Source: Maribacter vaceletii (GTDB taxonomy: Bacteria > Bacteroidota > Bacteroidia > Flavobacteriales > Flavobacteriaceae). Taken from it: 64,000 nucleotides of DNA. The notes under the pieces are model-generated. The model saw nothing but the letters and a program-made list of their open reading frames with translations, had not been told where the DNA came from and did not search any database. The DNA is taken from positions 1-64,000 of the forward strand of contig NZ_RBIQ01000008.1 in assembly GCF_003634105.1 (NCBI RefSeq). The letters run 5' to 3'. Positions 53,720-62,643 of the stretch are shown here, piece after piece. Within the stretch, counting starts at the first letter, position 1, and each line of letters starts with the position of its first letter. Both the position numbers and the translations under genes were made by a program.

Positions 53720-55453
53720 TTAAGCTCTAATCTGATTTTTTTGCTCTTTTTTATCAAAAAGTTGAAAGAGTATTGCAATAAATATTACTAATGCAGCACC
53801 AATAAAATTTAACCATAAATACCCAAGTTTTTCTTCGCCAGCAGGGTAAATATGTATTAGGTAATAATATATAAAGCATACAATGATTTGGGTAATTATA
53901 GCAGCAAAAAATACAGCATTACCCTTTATCCATTTTAAAAAGAATGCTAATAAAAATATACCTAAAACGTTTCCGTAGAATATACTTCCTATAATATTAA
54001 CGAGTTGTATTAAATTGTCGAATAAATTGGCTATACAAGCAATTAAAATGGCAATTACGCCCCAAATTAAAGTAAACCATTTAGAGGCGGTTACGTAATG
54101 TTTTTCTGTAAAAGTTCCTTTTCTGTTCCTTTTATATAAATCTAATGCTGTTATTGTTCCTAAAGCATTTAATTCTGATGCGGTTGATGACATTGCAGCA
54201 GATAGTATTACGGCAAGCAAAAGACCAATTAACCCTTTTGGTAGGTTGTTTAGTATAAAATGTATAAACACATAATCTTTATCATTTGTCTCTGTACTTT
54301 TGTCTGCTTTTTTTATAATTTTTTTTGCAAGAACTCTATTTTCGGCATCTTTCTGGTTAATTTTTATAATGTGCTGTTTTGCTTCTTGTATTGCAGTATA
54401 TTCTTTTAAATCTAGAGCTGCAGAGAATTTATTTTGTGCAATATGTTTTTGTGCTTCTAATTTTATTTGTTCATTTTGCAGTAATTTATATTCATCACTG
54501 TATTTAGAGTTTAGTACGGTTTCTGTTGCAGAAGGATTAAAGTTTAAAGGTGCTGGGTTATATTGATAAAAAACAAAAACCATAACACCTACAAGAAGGA
54601 TAAAGAATTGCATTGGAATTTTTAAGATACCATTAAATACCAATCCTAATTGACTTTCACGTACAGATTTTCCTGATAAATAACGTTGTACCTGACTTTG
54701 GTCTGTACCAAAATAGGACAGTGCCAAAAACAAACCTCCTGTAATTCCGCTCCAGAAAGTATATCTACTTTTAGTACTAAAGCTAAAATCTAATATTTCT
54801 AGTTTATTATTAGCTCCAGCAATTTTTAAAGCTTTTGAAAAGGAAATATCTGAAGGGAAATAATCTAATATAAAAAAGAACGCCAAAAACATTCCTGACA
54901 TTATGATAAACATTTGCTGTTTTTGTGTAACACTTACTGCTTTTGTACCTCCAGATACAGTGTATATAATAACTAAAGTTCCTATTATTATATTAAGAGT
55001 TCTTAAATGCCAACCTAATACGGCAGATAAAATTATAGAAGGAGCAAAAATTGTAATTCCTGCTGCTAACCCTCTTTGTATTAAAAATAATATAGCAGCT
55101 AAGGTTCTTGTTTTTAGGTCAAATCTATTCTCTAAAAATTCATAAGCGGTATATACCTTCATTTTATGATAAAGAGGTATAAAAACCATACAAATAATAA
55201 TCATTGCAAGAGGTAGTCCAAAATAAAATTGAACAAATCCCATACCGTCATGAAAAGCTTGCCCTGGTGTAGATAAAAAAGTAATAGCACTTGCTTGTGT
55301 TGCCATTACAGACAGACCAATTGTCCACCATTTTGCTTTATTGCCACCACGGATATATTCATCTACATTGGCACTTCCTTTTGTTTTCCAAACGCCATAA
55401 CCAACAATAAAAAGTAGAGTTCCGCTAAGTATTACCCAATCTAATATTCCCAT
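53720..55453 (-). CDS. Sodium/solute symporter (SSS family)
   Basis: 577 residues with about 13-14 membrane helices. Signatures are GLSVMATQASAITFLSTPG near the start, GGTKAVSVTQKQQMFIIM mid-protein and LSAAMSSTASELNALGT. A roughly 100-residue soluble Lys/Glu/Ala-rich insertion (about 300-400) separates two helices. Likely takes up a sugar or sialic-acid-like solute with sodium; galK/galT next door favour a galactose-type sugar. Begins 2 bp after the 36-residue peptide gene. Confidence 0.93.
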   Translation of the reverse strand: MGILDWVILSGTLLFIVGYGVWKTKGSANVDEYIRGGNKAKWWTIGLSVMATQASAITFLSTPGQAFHDGMGFVQFYFGLPLAMIIICMVFIPLYHKMKVYTAYEFLENRFDLKTRTLAAILFLIQRGLAAGITIFAPSIILSAVLGWHLRTLNIIIGTLVIIYTVSGGTKAVSVTQKQQMFIIMSGMFLAFFFILDYFPSDISFSKALKIAGANNKLEILDFSFSTKSRYTFWSGITGGLFLALSYFGTDQSQVQRYLSGKSVRESQLGLVFNGILKIPMQFFILLVGVMVFVFYQYNPAPLNFNPSATETVLNSKYSDEYKLLQNEQIKLEAQKHIAQNKFSAALDLKEYTAIQEAKQHIIKINQKDAENRVLAKKIIKKADKSTETNDKDYVFIHFILNNLPKGLIGLLLAVILSAAMSSTASELNALGTITALDLYKRNRKGTFTEKHYVTASKWFTLIWGVIAILIACIANLFDNLIQLVNIIGSIFYGNVLGIFLLAFFLKWIKGNAVFFAAIITQIIVCFIYYYLIHIYPAGEEKLGYLWLNFIGAALVIFIAILFQLFDKKEQKNQIRA

Positions 55454-55454
55454 A

Positions 55455-55565
55455 TTAACAGAAAGAAGTCATTATATAGAAAAAAACTAATATGTATACT
55501 ATATTAAGAACAAGAACTAATGTGTATTCTTTTTTCCATAAAGCTTCTTTTATTTTGTTTTTCAT
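55455..55565 (-). CDS. 36-residue membrane peptide between PIG-L and symporter genes
   Basis: ATG at 55565 overlaps the PIG-L stop (ATGA), and the stop lies 2 bp before the symporter start. The product begins MKNKIKEALWKKEYTLV and has one hydrophobic helix (LVLVLNIVYILVFFYIMTSF). Fully open, perfectly spaced in the operon and too short for ordinary gene finding. I infer a small partner or subunit of the symporter. The AT-rich palindrome at 55488-55506 is inside this gene. Confidence 0.7.
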   Translation of the reverse strand: MKNKIKEALWKKEYTLVLVLNIVYILVFFYIMTSFC

Positions 55566-58093
55566 CCTTTAATCTTTGTTTTTTTCTCTACAGTATCTTT
55601 TCCTATAGATAAAAGATTAGAGAATAGTTTATAAGCTCCAGGAACTCCTGCTGGTAATTCTCTAAAAAAGCTTAGCCCTGTATAAATGTAATTTCCCTTA
55701 CCATAAGGAGCTACTAATAAACTTCCTTTTGTAGCAGATTCTCCTTTATCTTTCATTTGTAAAATTGGGGTAAATTCTGAAGACCATTTATTTGGAAAAT
55801 ATAATCCCCTTTCTTGTACCCAACCATTAAAATCGTTCTGGTTAATTTGATTTGGGAAATTAATTAGAGAGTGATCTTTTGCAAGAATTTTAACTTCTGA
55901 ATTTTCATTGGTAACCCTGTCTCTTGATACTTGGAGTGGGTAAGGGGCAATGTTTTCAAACTGTTTATCCCATCTGCCAGCAGTGTTGTACTGTATTATT
56001 AAATTTCCTCCTTGCTTAACATAATCTAACAAAAATGGTTGTTTAAATTTTAGTTCTGGAATAACATTATAGGCTCGTATACCAACTACTACAGCATCAA
56101 ATTTTTGTAAGGAACCTTTTGTGATTGTTGCTGGATCTATAGTGTGTACTGTATATCCTATTTGTTGTAAACTTTTTGGAACTTCATCACCAGCTCCCAT
56201 AATATACCCTATATTTTCTCCTACTTTTTTTATGTTTAAACGAACTACTTTTGCTTCGGCAGGTAAAAGAATAGTTTGTGTTGGTATATGGTCATATGCT
56301 ATTGTCACTAAATCTTTAGTAATCTCTTTTTCATTAATTTTTAGAATAGGAGAAATATAGCTTTCATTTTCACTCTCTGGGGGTGTTAATGTAAATTTTA
56401 GTATTTGTTCATCTCCTTTTTTTGCAATTTTAAAATTTTTAGTTTCTTTATTTACATTCCACTTTTTGTCATAACATAATTGCACTGTGCCTTCTATGTT
56501 ATTCTTATGCGCTTTTACAGAAACCTCTATCTCTTTAGGTTTTTCATCAGCAAATATTATTACTTTGTCTTTAAAACTTACAGTTGCTTCTGGAACAATT
56601 TCAAAAGGCTGAAAAATTTCTCCCTTATCTTTTTTTGCATATTTATATACAATTGGTTTTGAAAATGTAATTGTAGAACCATTAAAATCAAGAACATAAG
56701 TAGCGTTAAAGGCTCTTGGTGTTTCTGGTTTGCCGAGTAATTCTTTGTTTTTTACAACATACATTCCTAATGTTCCTTTTTCATTTAACCAGTAAGGACT
56801 AGTATATGGCGTATTTTCAGGAATACTAAGACTTAATTTTAAATTGTTTTTTTCATTTTCTTGTAAAACAATATTCTCATGTTTAACACTATTTTTTTGT
56901 AAATAAACTTCTTTAAGTGTAATAGGAGATGCGCTTCTATTAATAATTTCAATGTTAACAGGAACAGTTTCTCCGGGTGTTGCATTTGTATTAGCTGCAA
57001 ATGCTTCTAAATGTAACCCTGCTAGGTTACTTATTATTTGTTTTAGCTCTTTAGATTTAATAGTTTTCCAATGTTTGTTGCTAGATTTTTGAAGCAAATT
57101 ATATGCTTTTACTAAGGCAGGTATATGTGTAGATGGATTTTTAAAATTAAATTCTGCTTCTATTTTATTTAAGATAGCTCCTATTTCTTTACCACCATTA
57201 ATTCTTGACCATGTGGTGTTTATGCCATCAAATAAATCATGTTTGTTTTGTGGTAAATCTCCTTTTAATAGTTCTACATACTCTTTTGTGGAACCTCTTT
57301 CTGTTAAACGGCCAAAACCTTGACATAAATGTTGGCTACTAGCAATAGCAGCAATTTCATTATTAGACATTCCTAACATTGGGTAATACACACCAATGTC
57401 TACATTTAGCATTTTAGATTTATCGGCCTTTTTAAATTTTTCTTCGCTACCATAAAACCACCAAGAAGTATTAAAAAATAATCTTTGTGGTTGCCAAGTA
57501 TTTGTAGTTTCTAGTTGCTTTGTATATGAGGTAGCATCATTAGCCAAATCAAAAGCTTCTACACTAAGCATTGCAGAAGAGGTGTGGTGTCCATGAGTTG
57601 TACCTGGACTACGGTGGTCAAACCTATTTATAATGATATCTGGTTTAAATGTCCTTATTGTGTGTACAACATCTCCTAGAATTTCTTCTTCATCCCAAAT
57701 TTGAAGAGTTTCGTCTGGATGTTTAGAATACCCAAAATCATTGGCTCTACTAAATATTTGTTCCCCTCCATCTACGCTACGTGCTTTTAACAATTCTTGT
57801 GTTCTAAGAACCCCTAAAGATTCTCTTAATTCCGGGCCTATAATATTTTGTCCTCCGTCTCCTCTAGTGAGCGATAAATATCCTGTACGAGCTTTTACTT
57901 TATTAGATAAATAGGAGATAAGCCTTGTGTTCTCATCATCTGGATGCGCTGCAACATATAATGCAGTCCCTAGAAAATTAAGTTTTTCTATAGAATGATA
58001 AATTTCTGAGGGCGTATTTTTTTGAGGGGCTTGGGAGAAACTTAATATAAAGGTAAAAAATGCTAGTAAGCAAGTTGCTAGTCTTTGAAGCAT
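55562..58093 (-). CDS. Secreted PIG-L/LmbE-family deacetylase, large form
   Basis: 843 residues with signal peptide (CLLAFFTFILSFSQ). N-terminal PIG-L domain (about 25-300): zinc site AAHPDDENTR, then HGHHTSSAM. A long C-terminal part (about 360-830) with Ig-like/NEW3-type segments and a glutamine amidotransferase-like end (VVVGIRAYNVIPEL, YVKQGGNLIIQYNT). Probably de-N-acetylates amino sugars outside the cytoplasm. First of the operon with the 36-residue peptide and the symporter, which would import the product. Confidence 0.9.
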   Translation of the reverse strand: MLQRLATCLLAFFTFILSFSQAPQKNTPSEIYHSIEKLNFLGTALYVAAHPDDENTRLISYLSNKVKARTGYLSLTRGDGGQNIIGPELRESLGVLRTQELLKARSVDGGEQIFSRANDFGYSKHPDETLQIWDEEEILGDVVHTIRTFKPDIIINRFDHRSPGTTHGHHTSSAMLSVEAFDLANDATSYTKQLETTNTWQPQRLFFNTSWWFYGSEEKFKKADKSKMLNVDIGVYYPMLGMSNNEIAAIASSQHLCQGFGRLTERGSTKEYVELLKGDLPQNKHDLFDGINTTWSRINGGKEIGAILNKIEAEFNFKNPSTHIPALVKAYNLLQKSSNKHWKTIKSKELKQIISNLAGLHLEAFAANTNATPGETVPVNIEIINRSASPITLKEVYLQKNSVKHENIVLQENEKNNLKLSLSIPENTPYTSPYWLNEKGTLGMYVVKNKELLGKPETPRAFNATYVLDFNGSTITFSKPIVYKYAKKDKGEIFQPFEIVPEATVSFKDKVIIFADEKPKEIEVSVKAHKNNIEGTVQLCYDKKWNVNKETKNFKIAKKGDEQILKFTLTPPESENESYISPILKINEKEITKDLVTIAYDHIPTQTILLPAEAKVVRLNIKKVGENIGYIMGAGDEVPKSLQQIGYTVHTIDPATITKGSLQKFDAVVVGIRAYNVIPELKFKQPFLLDYVKQGGNLIIQYNTAGRWDKQFENIAPYPLQVSRDRVTNENSEVKILAKDHSLINFPNQINQNDFNGWVQERGLYFPNKWSSEFTPILQMKDKGESATKGSLLVAPYGKGNYIYTGLSFFRELPAGVPGAYKLFSNLLSIGKDTVEKKTKIKG

Positions 58094-58181
58094 GAGTTTT
58101 GGTTTAAATTGCCCTCAAAGATATAAAGATTAAACCCCAAGTAATTTTTTTTAAAACTTCTTTAACAGATAAAAAGTGTTT

Positions 58182-58691
58182 TTAGTTAATTAGAGCTACA
58201 GCTTTTTGCATCATTAAACTGTTTGGGTAAACCAACAATTCGCCACTTTCTTTACGTAAACTCACATGAAAAGCTTTAATATCCTCTATAAGATAAATAG
58301 TTTCGCTATTAATATCATTATCTAAAATCCTTACTTTATCTCCAATTTTAAATGGAAAAGCAAAGAATAGAATAACGCCTGCTGTTAAATTACTTAATAT
58401 GGACCATTGCGCAAATAATGCAATACCTATTACTGCAAAAATAGAGGAAAATAAAAGCCCTATTTCTTTAAAATTCACACCCCAAATAAAGGTCAAGATG
58501 CCAATAGTAATAATATATAATATTATAGTTATATACTTGTTTACTAGTTTTGTACGTATTTCTATAAACTTGCTAGATTCTCCTGTTTTTTTCACAACTT
58601 TAGTTATTACTAATTTTACTATAATAAAAAGAGCAATTGTTACCGCTGTGGCTAGTAATTCTGTTTGGTTTCGTGTAAAATAATTATCCAT
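58182..58691 (-). CDS. Small MscS-like membrane protein
   Basis: 169 residues: three membrane helices (about 12-30, 50-70, 75-110) and a short beta domain with GDKVRILDNDINSETIYLIEDIKAF. This is the MscS core without most of the vestibule. Mechanosensitive or small-ion conductance is assumed from family only. Confidence 0.85.
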   Translation of the reverse strand: MDNYFTRNQTELLATAVTIALFIIVKLVITKVVKKTGESSKFIEIRTKLVNKYITIILYIITIGILTFIWGVNFKEIGLLFSSIFAVIGIALFAQWSILSNLTAGVILFFAFPFKIGDKVRILDNDINSETIYLIEDIKAFHVSLRKESGELLVYPNSLMMQKAVALIN

Positions 58692-58708
58692 TAATAATTT
58701 TTAAAATA

Positions 58709-59656
58709 TTATAATTTTAAACTGTCTCTTAAATGTAAATGCGCATTATCATGCATATTCCAATAATCCGTTTTAATAGTTTTTATTTTTTTTGCGGTGG
58801 AGATCAATTTTTTCTTGTTTGCTCCAAAACCGCTATTAAAAGTCTCTACCCAACCTTCTATATAATAAGGGAATTTAGAAGAAAATTGTACAGTTAAATT
58901 TCTTTCTAATTCTGGATAGGTAATAGAATAATAGTTGCTATTTTTTTTGCTTTCTAGTGAAGTAATAACGTTGTACGCTTTTAATTCTTTATGAGACAGT
59001 CTTGTATATTCTATAGAAGGAATCATTTTTAAATTACCAATGGGTAGGTTGCTTGGGTTAATTCTAATTTTATTCCATATTTCGTTTTCTAAAACTGATT
59101 TTTGAAGTTTAAAGTTTTGATCTGCATCATTCTCAAAATAGGAGTGAGACATTACTTCAAATTCTTCTTTATTATTTATTTGGCCATAAACATGACCACA
59201 CCATTCTTGCGCAGAAAATGATATTTTTAAAGCATGAGAATTGTCGTGCACAGGATAAAAACTACTGCTCATAATAGAGTAAGGATAAATACCAGTTAAG
59301 TAATTTTTTGTGCTGTTAAGTTTAAGAACTGGAATATTGTCTTTATTAGGTTTATCTGCTTTTACTTGTTTGTTAGCTAAAAAAGGTTCTGTAACATAAA
59401 CAAGTACAGCATTACCTTCTCTTAGTTCGCCATAACGGGCTTGGGTAAGTTGGTATGAGGTAATTTCAGCTTCCCCAGCATACCAATACTCTTTAAACTC
59501 TGGATTAAGTTCTTTTTTAGGTTTTGCATTGCTTTCTTTTTTAAAACTTGCTTCATGAGCTAAAACATTATCTTTTTGTTTAGTATTATTCTTGCAAGCA
59601 CTAAAATTTAGAAATAGTATAAAGCAAAAACTTAATAAATACCAAGTATTTCTCAT
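58709..59656 (-). CDS. Lipoprotein of unknown function
   Basis: 315 residues, lipobox LNFSAC (lipidated C21). The mature protein begins with a lysine-rich linker, then YWYAGEAEITSYQLTQARYG and later SYFENDADQNFKLQKSV. In flavobacterial genomes this family is often named septum formation inhibitor Maf, but it shares no Maf motif; the real maf is at 60630. A cell-envelope role is likely, no more can be said. Confidence 0.75.
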   Translation of the reverse strand: MRNTWYLLSFCFILFLNFSACKNNTKQKDNVLAHEASFKKESNAKPKKELNPEFKEYWYAGEAEITSYQLTQARYGELREGNAVLVYVTEPFLANKQVKADKPNKDNIPVLKLNSTKNYLTGIYPYSIMSSSFYPVHDNSHALKISFSAQEWCGHVYGQINNKEEFEVMSHSYFENDADQNFKLQKSVLENEIWNKIRINPSNLPIGNLKMIPSIEYTRLSHKELKAYNVITSLESKKNSNYYSITYPELERNLTVQFSSKFPYYIEGWVETFNSGFGANKKKLISTAKKIKTIKTDYWNMHDNAHLHLRDSLKL

Positions 59657-59862
59657 GATTGTAATTTTTTAATAAAATTACCAAAAATATAATTAGGGTT
59701 AGTTTTTTAAATAGAATAGAAGCGAATTATGTTTTTAAAAGATTTGAAGGCATAAAAACAAAAAGTTAATTCAATGTTATTTATATGCTAATTAAGAAAA
59801 TTAGAATTCTTACGGCATTAAAGTTGATGTTGGGAATTACTTAATCTTTAAAAATAATTTAA

Positions 59863-60519
59863 ATGAAAAAAGTATTCTTTTTTGCCAGTTTTTTTACCGT
59901 TCTATTTTTAACAGCACAAGTAGAGAATGAAAATTTTAAAATAGAGAAAGGCTCTAAATATTTAGGAGGTTCTATTTCTTTTAATTTTTCAAATTCTGAA
60001 AACAATTCTAGTAATGGGAGTGTAGAGTCTAATAATACCTATTTGGGTTTTGCTCCAAAATTAGGTTATGCAGTTAAGGATAATTTTATAGTTGGTTTAG
60101 GTATTACTTCTATTTATTCTAAAAACAATCTTGATTATCCCGCTCTTAATTCTAGTGAAAGTGAAAATACATCAACAAGTATTGGTGTTTTACCATTTAT
60201 AAGAGGGTATAAAAGTTTAGGAAGTAGGCTAGCTATTTATTTGCAAGCAGAAATTAATTATTCAAAAAATTGGAGAAATAATAAAACTTCTAATTCACCG
60301 GAATATAAGAGTGATGGGAGAAGTGTTTTTATTGGATTTCGTCCAGGAATTTCTTTTTTAATTTCTAATAAATTAGCATTAGAAGCGGGTATTGGTTCAT
60401 TAGGATATTCTTCTTCTAAAACAGAAGAAGAAAATCAGTTTAATGAAAATAAAAACGATTCTTTTAATTTTTCTTTAAGTTCATCTGATCTTCTTTTTGG
60501 ATTAGCTTATTATTTTTAA
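59863..60519 (+). CDS. Outer-membrane beta-barrel protein
   Basis: 218 residues with signal peptide (FFASFFTVLFLTAQ). Alternating strands (GSKYLGGSISFNFS, YLGFAPKLGYAV, FIVGLGITSIYS, RLAIYLQAEINYS, VFIGFRPGISFLI) end in a terminal aromatic LLFGLAYYF, the barrel-insertion signal. Similar to small opacity-like barrels; ligand unknown. Confidence 0.85.
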   Translation: MKKVFFFASFFTVLFLTAQVENENFKIEKGSKYLGGSISFNFSNSENNSSNGSVESNNTYLGFAPKLGYAVKDNFIVGLGITSIYSKNNLDYPALNSSESENTSTSIGVLPFIRGYKSLGSRLAIYLQAEINYSKNWRNNKTSNSPEYKSDGRSVFIGFRPGISFLISNKLALEAGIGSLGYSSSKTEEENQFNENKNDSFNFSLSSSDLLFGLAYYF

Positions 60520-60590
60520 AAAAAGAAAGTAAATAACTTCTCCGGGAAAGTCTCGGAGCGTTTAAATCTCTATTACAAAGTAAATTATTA

Positions 60591-60631
60591 ATGATTCTAG
60601 GTTTTGATAGTAAGAACCTAGAATCATTTTT
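60591..60631. terminator. Bidirectional terminator
   Basis: AATGATTCTAGGTT pairs with AACCTAGAATCATT around a short loop, then TTTATTT. It lies between the convergent barrel and maf genes and touches the maf stop. Confidence 0.8.
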
Positions 60632-61217
60632 ATTTAGTAATTTCTTCTAAATAGTTATATACTAGTTGTGTTGGTAAGCCTACCACATTAGTATAAGAAC
60701 CTTTTATTTTTTCAATAGCTATAAGACCTATCCATTCTTGAATACCATACGCGCCTGCTTTATCAAAAGGCTTATAATTTTCTATATAATACCAAATTTC
60801 GGCATCACTTAGTTCTTTAAATTTTACTTTGGTTGTATGGTTAACTGTTTTTTGTTTCTTTGAAGTTGTAAAACATACAGATGTTATGACTTGGTGCCAA
60901 TCTCCAGATAATTTCTGTAACATTTCATATGCCTCATCTTTATTTGCAGCTTTAGCTAAAGACTCATTATTATGCCAAACAACGGTGTCTGATGTTATTA
61001 AAATTTCATTAGCTAATAAAGTTTCTTTTTGAGGAGATGCTTTTAATTCTGCTAAATAATCTGATATTTCTTTCCCTTTTAAATTTTCTGGATATACTTC
61101 ATCTACATTTTTTAATCGAACTTCAAAAGGAATTTTTAAATCTTTAAAAAATTGCTGTCTTCTAGGGGATCCAGAAGCTAAAATTATTTTATACTTTCTT
61201 AGTGTATCCAAAAGCAT
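60630..61217 (-). CDS. maf: Maf-like nucleotide pyrophosphatase
   Basis: 195 residues from ATG 61217, 2 bp after the upstream gene's stop. An ATG six codons further upstream is open but overlaps that gene. Motifs are IILASGSPRRQQFF, TSDTVVWHNN, DKAGAYGIQEW. Hydrolyses non-canonical or modified NTPs (dTTP/UTP type). Middle of the operon with the KDO-phosphatase and DUF2520 genes. Confidence 0.94.
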   Translation of the reverse strand: MLLDTLRKYKIILASGSPRRQQFFKDLKIPFEVRLKNVDEVYPENLKGKEISDYLAELKASPQKETLLANEILITSDTVVWHNNESLAKAANKDEAYEMLQKLSGDWHQVITSVCFTTSKKQKTVNHTTKVKFKELSDAEIWYYIENYKPFDKAGAYGIQEWIGLIAIEKIKGSYTNVVGLPTQLVYNYLEEITK

Positions 61218-61218
61218 A

Positions 61219-61746
61219 TTAATCGTTTGATGCACTGTAATTACCTAACCAATCTCCACGAACTTTAAGTACTTGCTCTATAACATCTCTTACGCAAGCA
61301 TGACCGCCATTTTTATGGGAAATATATTTTGAAACTGCTTTTACTTCAGGGATTGCATCTTGTGGGCAAGTGGATAGCCCTACATATTCTAAAGCAGGCA
61401 CATCGGGCATATCGTCTCCCATGTAAAGAACATTTTTAGGCGCAATATTATTGGCGTTTAAATATTCATTTAAAGGTTCCATTTTTAAATGTGCACCCAT
61501 ATAAATATCTTTTACACCAAGTCCTTGAAGTCTAATTTTTACCCCTTCATTTGTTCCTCCAGAAATTATACAAACATTATACCCCTTTTTAATGGCAACT
61601 TTTAGAGCATAACCGTCTTTTACGCTCATTGTACGTAGCATTTCTCCAGAGGTAGTAACTTGTACAGTACCGTCTGTAAATACACCATCTACGTCAAAAA
61701 CAAAGGTTGTAATGTTTTCTAGGTACTCTTTATAACTCTTTTCCAT
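61219..61746 (-). CDS. KdsC-like HAD phosphatase (KDO-8-phosphate phosphatase)
   Basis: 175 residues, tetrameric C0-type HAD without cap. Motifs are FVFDVDGVFTDGTV (D17, D19), IISGG, GAHLKMEPLNEYL, and MGDDMPDVPALEYVG. Probably makes KDO for lipopolysaccharide. Overlaps the upstream DUF2520 gene by 17 bp and precedes maf by 2 bp; this trio order is common in Bacteroidetes. Confidence 0.9.
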   Translation of the reverse strand: MEKSYKEYLENITTFVFDVDGVFTDGTVQVTTSGEMLRTMSVKDGYALKVAIKKGYNVCIISGGTNEGVKIRLQGLGVKDIYMGAHLKMEPLNEYLNANNIAPKNVLYMGDDMPDVPALEYVGLSTCPQDAIPEVKAVSKYISHKNGGHACVRDVIEQVLKVRGDWLGNYSASND

Positions 61747-62494
61747 ATTTATTTAGAATTGCATTTGTTATAACATTATATATTTTTAAATGCTCTTTAT
61801 TATTTATTTGAGATTTATGAATATCTATTGTTTTATAGTCACCTCTGCGTGCTGGTCCAGTTAAAATAGTTTCAGGATTAAATAATGTTCCTTTTTTTGC
61901 AGTTTCTAGGATTAAAGGCTTTATAATGTCAAAAGACAAGTCGTTTTTTTCACAAATATCGCTACCTATTTGGTACATATAATTGCTAAAGTTATTAATA
62001 AAAACAGCTGTTAAGTGTAATTTTTTTCTTTGTTCAGAGGTAACATCGTATATAGAATCTGATATTATATTGGCTAATTTTTTTAAAAGGATATTACTTT
62101 CATTATTATTTGCTTCAATACACATAGGTACACTCTTAAAATCTACAGGATAATTTTTTGTAAATGTTTGGAGCGGATAAAAAACCCCATGATTAGGGTG
62201 GTCTTGTAATACTTTCATTGGTATACTCCCAGCTGTGTGGGCAACTATACCGTTTTTGTCCTTCAGGAAAGAAGCCACTTCTTCAACAGCAGAATCACTA
62301 ACTGCTAGGATATAAAAGTCAGCATTTTTAATATTGTTAAAGTTAGTTTGGGTCTCTGTTTTTTCTTTAAAAAACTCTAAAGCTTTACTGTTTCTGCCTA
62401 CTACTTGTGCAATTGTAATATTTGTGTAGCTAGAAAATACATCAAACAAATGTTGTGCAATATTTCCTGTGCCTAAAATTACTATCTGTAACAT
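61730..62494 (-). CDS. DUF2520/Rossmann-like oxidoreductase
   Basis: 254 residues. N-terminal Rossmann domain with GTGNIAQHLFDVF and VAHTAGSIPM. The C-terminal DUF2520 helical domain has LHLTAVFINNFSNYMY. Resembles F420- or NADP-dependent reductases and pyrroline-carboxylate-reductase-like folds; substrate unknown. Heads the operon KdsC-like, maf. Confidence 0.88.
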   Translation of the reverse strand: MLQIVILGTGNIAQHLFDVFSSYTNITIAQVVGRNSKALEFFKEKTETQTNFNNIKNADFYILAVSDSAVEEVASFLKDKNGIVAHTAGSIPMKVLQDHPNHGVFYPLQTFTKNYPVDFKSVPMCIEANNNESNILLKKLANIISDSIYDVTSEQRKKLHLTAVFINNFSNYMYQIGSDICEKNDLSFDIIKPLILETAKKGTLFNPETILTGPARRGDYKTIDIHKSQINNKEHLKIYNVITNAILNKYGKEL

Positions 62495-62643
62495 CTTGCT
62501 AAATTAAGGATATATTTACTCTTAATAAAGCAAATAATTAGTCAAATAAAACTAAACGTTGTAATTATTTTAACAGTAGTATTGTAAATAATACTCGCAA
62601 AAAGGCTGTATTTTTACTGGCTGAAAATTAACTCATTTTTGTA

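Noticed and set aside
55488-55506. Palindrome TAATAT-GTATACT-ATATTA just upstream of the symporter gene, as an operator.
   Set aside because: It lies within the coding sequence of the 36-residue peptide (codons for N-I-V-Y-I-L) in mid-operon, so it is better explained as AT-rich coding DNA.
58709-59656. Naming this lipoprotein septum formation inhibitor Maf.
   Set aside because: It lacks the ASGSPRR and other Maf motifs and has a lipoprotein signal; the true maf is at 60630-61217.
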